From assembly GCA_037903355.1 (NCBI GenBank), contig JBAJFE010000038.1, positions 558,001-622,000 on the forward strand: a stretch of DNA of 64,000 bases, read 5' to 3'. The DNA is from Trichuris trichiura. Lineage: Eukaryota; Nematoda; Enoplea; Trichinellida; Trichuridae. Shown here piece after piece: positions 58,767 to 64,000 of this stretch (its first letter is position 1; each line of letters begins with the position of its first letter). The position numbers were made by a program, and so were the translations under genes. A model generated the notes under the pieces. The model was not told the origin of the DNA. It ran no database searches and saw nothing but the letters and a program-made list of their open reading frames with translations.

Positions 58767-59057
58767 TGTAGCGGAGCCTGCGCACGTCCGCGAGCCCAAA
58801 GCGGGCGCCAGGCGTTCGCGAGGGCGTATCGCTCAGGCAGGAGCGTAAACATTTGCGACGCCGCCGGACGCGAGCGCCAGCCGCTGATCCTTGGCTCTGT
58901 GCCAGTGATCTGACTAACGCGCAGGTCAGGCAAAGAGAGAACGTCGTTGTTCGTTTTTGCTTGCTGCCGGTCGGCTGTATGGTGTGCAAGCTGTCGTGTC
59001 GAAAGTAAAGGGTTTGGTAACGTATTTCTGTGTGAGCTTGCCACTGGGTTTTTTACA
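58767..59057 (+). repeat. Left LTR
   Basis: The repeat is 291 bp, starting TGTAGCGGAGCC and ending GGGTTTTTTACA. It is nearly identical to the right LTR over its first ~185 bp. Differences cluster at about 58940-58980. Confidence 0.95.
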
Positions 59058-59084
59058 AGCTATCGAGGCTCGGAGCCTAACGGA

Positions 59085-59870
59085 ATGGATGCCTCCACAG
59101 AAGCAAAGACTGAGCCCCGGCAGACCGATGCTTCCCTTGACGTGAGACTCATTCCTGAATATGACGGCTCGTCGAATCAACCGATTTCCGAATGGCTCGA
59201 CAAGCTCGAGCTGGTGTGCCGGATCCGAGGAATCGACGATGTTACGAGCGTCATACCGCTGCGACTGGCTGGTAGCGCCTTCGCCGTGTATAGCCAGCTT
59301 CCGCTTGAGCACCAGAGGGACGCTGTCAAGGTTAAAGACGCGCTGAGGGCGGCATTCGAGGTGGACTCCTTCGTTGCCTATGAGCGGTTCGTCTCAAGGA
59401 AGCTGAAGCCGGACGAACAGCCAGATTCATTTTTGGCGGATTTGCGAAGACTTGCGAGTCTCTTCGGTGGTGTGTCGGAAAAGGCACTGGCCTGTGCCTT
59501 TGTGGCCGGACTGCCAGGGAGCATCCGCCAGCTGCTTCGTGTGGGTTCACGCCTGGAGAGCCTAAGCCTGGAGGACATCGTCGGCCGAGCCCGCGCTGTG
59601 CTGAAGGACGATTTCCCGATGGGCTTGAGCGACGCCTGCCTGGGAGCTGCGGAGCGGAGGCGGAGGCCGCAGCAAGTCCGTCTGGCGCAGAAATGCTTCT
59701 CCTGCGGTGGACTGGGTCATTTTGCTAGAGATTGCCCGACTCCGCGCCAGAGCCCGGACGCCGGTGAGCCGCCGAGGGCGCACGCTCGCCGGAGAGGGCG
59801 ACAAGGTCGCCGTCGAGACGCTTCAGTGGCCGCCGATGTCGGCAACCAGGGAAACGCCGACGGGGAGTAG
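59085..59870 (+). CDS. LTR retrotransposon Gag
   Basis: The 261-residue frame starts at the first ATG after the left LTR, although the frame is open from inside the LTR. A helical capsid-like region (SEWLDKLELVC, then QPDSFLADLRRLASLF and FVAGLPGSIRQLL) matches retrotransposon gag domains. It is followed by one CCHC zinc knuckle, CFSCGGLGHFARDC (residues 204-217), and an Arg-rich tail. It ends at TAG 59868-59870, inside the frameshift stem. The product would coat RNA and form virus-like particles. Confidence 0.9.
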   Translation: MDASTEAKTEPRQTDASLDVRLIPEYDGSSNQPISEWLDKLELVCRIRGIDDVTSVIPLRLAGSAFAVYSQLPLEHQRDAVKVKDALRAAFEVDSFVAYERFVSRKLKPDEQPDSFLADLRRLASLFGGVSEKALACAFVAGLPGSIRQLLRVGSRLESLSLEDIVGRARAVLKDDFPMGLSDACLGAAERRRRPQQVRLAQKCFSCGGLGHFARDCPTPRQSPDAGEPPRAHARRRGRQGRRRDASVAADVGNQGNADGE

Positions 59871-59893
59871 GCGTCAGCGCCAGCCTACTCCCC
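59849..59893 (+). promoter_or_regulatory. -1 ribosomal frameshift signal between gag and pol
   Basis: The heptamer GGGAAAC (59849-59855) is in the correct gag phase (G GGA AAC). A 6-nt spacer GCCGAC follows. Then GGGGAGTAGGC (59862-59872) pairs perfectly with GCCTACTCCCC (59883-59893) across a 10-nt loop. The stem contains the gag stop codon. A -1 slip enters the pol frame, which is open from there on. Confidence 0.88.
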
Positions 59894-59899
59894 CTGCCG

Positions 59900-62794
59900 A
59901 TGTTGACCAAGGCGCTGCCCTCCACAAGACTGCGCATCGACGGCATCCTTCGTAACGTGCTAGTCGACACTGGATGTTCTAAGTGCGTGGCTCATGTCAG
60001 AAGTTGCAAGCGATGGACGAGACGGCCCGTAAGTCTCTTGGCAGTCGATGGAAAGGAACTGGAGTGCCGAGGCGTGGGAGTCGTAGGCCTGGAGCGGACT
60101 GATGGCAGCCGAGCTACGGTCGAAGCAATCATAGTCGACGCCAAGCCACTCGGCTTCGACTTCATCCTTGGAATGAATGGTATAGAAGCCCTTGGAGGGG
60201 TCCACGTGACTAAGGGCCCACGGGTGAGCTTTGGTTCAGAAAGCACTCCGGTCTGCTCTGCAGGCGTGGTCCCGGTCCGGCTAGATGAACGGGACTTCTC
60301 CGTAGCTTTTGACCCGTCAACGCGGGTTTGGACCGCCGCCTGGAAGTGGACGGGCGGTGAAGGGCCAGCCGTCTTGAAGAACTCAGTGAAGGAATACTCA
60401 CCGAGCACGCGTGTCCGAGCGTCGTACGAGACGGAACTCGAAAAGTGGATCCAGAAGGGATGGCTCATTCCGTACGACACGCGTCGCCACGGTCAAGCAA
60501 AGGGGCTTATTCCCCTAATGGCGGTGGTCCAACGGCACAAGCAGAAAGTCCGCCCAGTTATGGATTTCCGTGAGTTGAACGCTCATATCGAGCCCTTCAC
60601 CGCGGCGGCCGACGTGTGCGCAGACAAACTGCGGCAATGGCGAAGACAAGGTGCCAACGTCGCCTTGATCGATCTGAAGGATGCTTATCTGCAAGTCCAC
60701 GTGGACGAGGCCTTGTGGCCCTACCAGACCGTGGAATTTAGAGGCCGAAGGTACTGCCTAACGCGCCTAGGGTTCGGCCTGAACGTAGCGCCTCTGGTTA
60801 TGAAGACGGTCCTCAGTTTCGTGCTTTCGCAAGACCCGGCGATTAAACGAGGGACGTCGGCGTATATCGACGACATATTGGTTAGTGAGAACGTCGTCCC
60901 AGCGAGCCGTGTGGAAGAAGAACTTGAGCACCACGGTCTTAAGTGCAAGCCTCCCGTGCGCTTGGTGGACGGTGCGCGCGTCCTCGGCTTGAAAGTCAGC
61001 AGTGAGCGCGGCCGCCTGACGTGGGCAAGAGGCAACACAGTAGGCGACGTACCGCAGCAACTGACTCGCCGAGCGGTGTTTGCATATTGCGGTGAGCTCG
61101 TGGGCCATCTTCCTGTGTGCGGGTGGTTGAGGGTGGCTGCTGCGTTTGTGAAACGAGCAGCTAACGCCGCCACGAAAAGCTGGGACGAACCCATTGACGG
61201 TGGAACGATCAGACCTCTCTTGGAGGAGATTGCAGCTCGGGTGAAGGAGCACGACCCGGCCCGAGGGGTTTGGAACGTATCTGGCGAGACGGCCAGAATA
61301 TGGGTCGACGCTAGCGGCTTGGCGCTGGGCGTGGCGTTAGAGGTCGGAGGCGCGATCGTGGAGGACGCGTCGTGGTTGCGCCGGGATGACGCCCAGCACA
61401 TAAACTTAGCGGAGCTCGACGCCGTCATCCGAGGGCTCAACCTAGCCGTCTCCTGGAAAATGAAGACTATAGAGCTGATGACCGATTCGTCGACCGTCTA
61501 CCACTGGATCTCTGACGGATTGTCAGGGAAGGCCCGGCTGCGGACGAAGGCAGCCGGTGAGATGCTCATTCGTCGACGGATCAGCACAGTGCTCTCTCTG
61601 GTCGAGGAGTACGCGCTCCAGCTCTCTGTCACACTCGTGAAGTCTGTGGACAATCGAGCAGACTCGTTGACTCGTGTGCCTCAACGATGGATGACACCCG
61701 TGACCGGTCCCAGCAACCCAGCATGCGCAGCCGTCGCCGACCCAGGGGCCATGCGTTTGATTGCCGCGGTGCATCACGCAGCCGGCCATCCTGGCGTGAG
61801 GAGAACGTCCTACTTCGTAAGGCGGGCGAACCCCGCAGTAAACAGGGGCTTGGTGCGCCAGGTGGTGAGCAAGTGCCAAGTGTGCCAGTCCATTGATCCC
61901 CCGTCCGCCAAGTGGGAGCGCGGAACCTTGGAAGTTCCACGTGTTTGGCAACGTGTGGCGATTGACATCACCCATTGCGGCGTAAGGCCGTTTTTGACGC
62001 TCATTGATTGTGGGCCTTCGCGGTTCGCGGTGTGGCGGCCCCTGAGACTTCAGACCAGCGCGGACGTGATAGAGCAACTAGAAAGCGTCTTCTGCGAGCG
62101 AGGGGCTCCCGAAGAGTTGCTCTTGGATAATGACACTGCCTTCCGAAGCCGATCGTTCGCCGCCTTTGCCGCTCGTTGGGGAGTGCGACTGCGTTTCAGC
62201 TGCGCATACGTCCCTTCGGGTAATGGCATCGCGGAGCGCTGCCATCGGTCTGTCAAGGTAATCGCCGCGCGAAAGGGATGCTCGATACCGGAGGCCGTCT
62301 ATCTCTACAACGTCGCTCCACGGGACGATTGCAGTGCGTCGTCGACGCCGGCTGCCGGAGTGTACCGGTACGACATGAGGATCCGCGACGTCGACAAGCT
62401 GCCCGAAGAAGATCGCCGTGGCCCGGCGCCCTACGTCGTTGGAGAGAAGGTGTGGGTGAAACCGTCCGAAGCTCGTTGCGTCTCCAGGTATCATCGAGGG
62501 ACAGTGACAGGAATTCCTTCCCGCCACGCTGCGGAAATTGATGGCATCCCGCGGCATGTGAGAGAATTGCGTCGTCGAGTGGAGCCAGAAGAGTCGCGCG
62601 AACAAGCGCAGCCTGAAGACGACTCAGACGATGAACTCGTCCTCCACTTCGCCCAACCAAAAGTCCAGTCGATGCCTAAGGAAGAGAAGCCACTGACCAC
62701 TTGTCCGATTGGAGAATTCGAGGCCCTGCCTGCCAGGTTAAAGCGTTCGTCGCGAGTGCGCAAGGCTCGGACGTGCGCCTGTTGTGACACTTGA
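59900..62794 (+). CDS. LTR retrotransposon Pol (protease, RT, RNase H, integrase)
   Basis: The frame is 964 residues counted from the ATG at 59900, but it is open upstream and is probably made by -1 frameshifting from gag. Domains are: aspartic protease with VLVDTGC (D23); RT with VRPVMDFRELN, LIDLKDAYLQV, LTRLGFGL and YIDDIL (322-327); RNase H with D470, E505, D529; integrase with an HHCC zinc region (HHAAGHPGV...CQVC) and D689, D743, E779, an exact DD35E spacing. All catalytic residues are present. No chromodomain or env was seen. The RNase H end and integrase style differ from standard gypsy, so clade placement is uncertain. Confidence 0.92.
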   Translation: MLTKALPSTRLRIDGILRNVLVDTGCSKCVAHVRSCKRWTRRPVSLLAVDGKELECRGVGVVGLERTDGSRATVEAIIVDAKPLGFDFILGMNGIEALGGVHVTKGPRVSFGSESTPVCSAGVVPVRLDERDFSVAFDPSTRVWTAAWKWTGGEGPAVLKNSVKEYSPSTRVRASYETELEKWIQKGWLIPYDTRRHGQAKGLIPLMAVVQRHKQKVRPVMDFRELNAHIEPFTAAADVCADKLRQWRRQGANVALIDLKDAYLQVHVDEALWPYQTVEFRGRRYCLTRLGFGLNVAPLVMKTVLSFVLSQDPAIKRGTSAYIDDILVSENVVPASRVEEELEHHGLKCKPPVRLVDGARVLGLKVSSERGRLTWARGNTVGDVPQQLTRRAVFAYCGELVGHLPVCGWLRVAAAFVKRAANAATKSWDEPIDGGTIRPLLEEIAARVKEHDPARGVWNVSGETARIWVDASGLALGVALEVGGAIVEDASWLRRDDAQHINLAELDAVIRGLNLAVSWKMKTIELMTDSSTVYHWISDGLSGKARLRTKAAGEMLIRRRISTVLSLVEEYALQLSVTLVKSVDNRADSLTRVPQRWMTPVTGPSNPACAAVADPGAMRLIAAVHHAAGHPGVRRTSYFVRRANPAVNRGLVRQVVSKCQVCQSIDPPSAKWERGTLEVPRVWQRVAIDITHCGVRPFLTLIDCGPSRFAVWRPLRLQTSADVIEQLESVFCERGAPEELLLDNDTAFRSRSFAAFAARWGVRLRFSCAYVPSGNGIAERCHRSVKVIAARKGCSIPEAVYLYNVAPRDDCSASSTPAAGVYRYDMRIRDVDKLPEEDRRGPAPYVVGEKVWVKPSEARCVSRYHRGTVTGIPSRHAAEIDGIPRHVRELRRRVEPEESREQAQPEDDSDDELVLHFAQPKVQSMPKEEKPLTTCPIGEFEALPARLKRSSRVRKARTCACCDT

Positions 62795-62800
62795 GTGCCA

Positions 62801-62807
62801 GGGGGAG
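62801..62807 (+). promoter_or_regulatory. Polypurine tract
   Basis: GGGGGAG directly precedes the right LTR, as expected for plus-strand DNA priming. Confidence 0.75.
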
Positions 62808-63101
62808 TGTAGCGGAGCCTGCGCACGTCCGCGAGCCCAAAGCGGGCGCCAGGCGTTCGCGAGGGCGTATCGCTCAGGCAGGAGCGTAAACATTTTGCGA
62901 CGCCGCCGGACGCGAGCGCCAGCCGCTGATCCTCGGCTCTGTGCCAGTGATCTGACTAACGCGCAGGCCAGGCAAAGAGAGATAAGGCAGTTGTTCGTTT
63001 GTGCTCGCTGCTGGTCGTCTGCGTTGTGTGCAAGCTGTCGTGTCGAAAGTAAAGCGTTTGGTAACGGATTTCTGTGTGAGCTTGCCACTGGGTTTTTTAC
63101 A
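62808..63101 (+). repeat. Right LTR
   Basis: The repeat is 294 bp with the same ends as the left LTR. By eye it differs at about 15-20 positions. Most lie between 62990 and 63030, with a few single changes elsewhere. The CAAGG duplication follows. Confidence 0.95.
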
Positions 63102-63106
63102 CAAGG

Positions 63107-64000
63107 ACAACGATCGGTCAAGGCAAACAATTAAAGCCATTGTGCCTTTCCGCTTCTCTTCATGAAGGTGAATAACGTTTGACAAATTCTTACGTAAAGC
63201 AAAAATAAATATAAAGTTAACTACGTTGTAAGATTGAACTGAACTGCCGTTCAGTTCAATCTTAAAATTTCCGGTGAATAACGAATGCAATGAAGGCCAA
63301 GCTCGTTGAGCTCCGTTCAGTTTGCAAGCAGAGCATGAGAGGAGTGATAAGGAGCGCAGATTTTACTCTAATATTATATTGGCGTACTTGTACAGAGCTT
63401 CATTTTCAGTATAAGAAAAATAAGTTATGATTATGAAAATAAGGCCTGTGCTTAATACAAATTATGAAAACAGAAATTACTAGCAGACACTTAAAAGCCA
63501 TACCTGCCTTGATTAACAGAACATGGTGCATTTAAGCAGAGCTCATCGGAACTGTAAGTTATGGAGTCCATGAAGGAGCAGAGGATAATAGGAACTGACT
63601 TTGAGTAAATGGAAGTCTAAACTGAATTACAATTATCAATTACCTTTTCGTACAGGAAACAGTTACATTTTCCGTTCGTTTGTGCCCTTTCGCTGGTTAT
63701 GTTGAAAAGCTGCAATAGTCGCGATGGATTTTCGAGACTGCATAAAACTGAAGACTTGTAATCCCTGTGACTCAACCTTACCGTAGTAATCTCGCCGTTT
63801 AAAAGTGAAAATGCATTTTGTCTGGCGGCAGTTAAGGTACAAACGCAAACGCTGAAGCAAGTTTACTGACTTTGTACTAAATTTAGGTATAAAATTTTTC
63901 TATGATTATGACGGCAGCAAATGAATCAAACTGCCTGAGCCAATGAAGGACAGCAGCTAATTCATTGTGGACAAGTAAAGCAAGCTGCTAAGTTGTGCAC
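63107..64000. other. 3' flank, no gene recognised
   Basis: The AT-rich flank holds a perfect 15-bp hairpin at 63230-63263 (AAGATTGAACTGAAC, loop TGCC, then the complement). No coding frame is recognised. Confidence 0.5.
63230..63263. repeat. 15-bp perfect hairpin
   Basis: Arms 63230-63244 and 63249-63263 are exact reverse complements with a 4-nt loop. Confidence 0.9.

Larger units (their letters stand above)
58767..63101 (+). mobile_element. Full-length LTR retrotransposon (Ty3/gypsy-like)
   Basis: The 4335-bp element is flanked by CAAGG duplications. It has LTRs of 291 and 294 bp with TGT...ACA ends. The order is gag, then protease, RT, RNase H and integrase, with no env. It is GC- and CpG-rich compared with the AT-rich flanks. 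Both ORFs are open from end to end. A polypurine run (GGGGGAG, 62801-62807) abuts the right LTR. No TGG-type primer-binding site follows the left LTR. The clade call rests on RT and domain order and is moderate. Confidence 0.93.

Noticed and set aside
59725..62660. Many minus-strand frames across gag-pol
   Set aside because: They are shadows caused by high GC content opposite intact gag and pol; no domain is recognised.

Overview
This is a 64 kb stretch of a eukaryotic nuclear genome. All long genes are split by GT-AG introns, most of them only 44-64 nt long. The gene set (CPSF3, MRPL1, DDX46, ARL6IP5/PRAF3, an anoctamin), the roughly 40% GC background, the tiny introns and the small secreted cysteine-rich genes fit a nematode. 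A Trichuris-like clade I worm is my best guess, but that is inference. There is no bacterial operon structure and no CRISPR array.

Layout. 1-3 kb: mostly noncoding, with a decayed transposase remnant and two hairpin or foldback repeats. 3.1-6.5 kb (+): CPSF3, the pre-mRNA 3'-end endonuclease, rebuilt as 14 exons. 8.2-9.6 kb (+): mitochondrial ribosomal protein L1, 8 exons, the first coding exon only 4 nt long. 10.4-24.0 kb (-): DDX46/Prp5 spliceosomal helicase, 5 exons. Its 6.9 kb intron holds two possible nested single-exon membrane-protein genes, and its 3.7 kb intron holds a complete but dead Tigger/pogo transposon. 25.3-26.1 kb (+): ARL6IP5/PRAF3. 26.7-27.9 kb: a diverged satellite with large AT-rich palindromes. 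28.8-31.7 kb (+): two small secreted cysteine-rich genes that look like diverged tandem paralogues. 31.7-40.3 kb: no confident gene, two foldback elements. 40.3-56.5 kb (+): an anoctamin (TMEM16) in two coding exons separated by a 13.3 kb intron carrying a foldback, a mariner remnant and a Penelope-like element with inverted flanking repeats. 58.06-58.47 kb (-): an RTE/BovB-like LINE fragment. 58.8-63.1 kb (+): a full-length GC-rich LTR retrotransposon with a 5-bp target-site duplication, intact gag and pol, and a textbook -1 frameshift signal.

The most interesting signals are two. First, at least six palindromic foldback elements share a core of CTGANGA, a short hairpin, then (G/A)AAAGCT-H; the hairpin changes sequence between copies but keeps its pairing. 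This resembles a hammerhead ribozyme core. Second, the LTR element has a GGGAAAC slippery heptamer, a 6-nt spacer and a perfect 11-bp stem spanning the gag stop codon.

The host genes are housekeeping genes (mRNA 3' processing, splicing, mitochondrial translation, ER membrane, lipid/ion transport) and do not form a shared pathway. Gene models were made by eye from splice motifs, reading phase and remembered family sequences. Phases close exactly for every multi-exon model given here.
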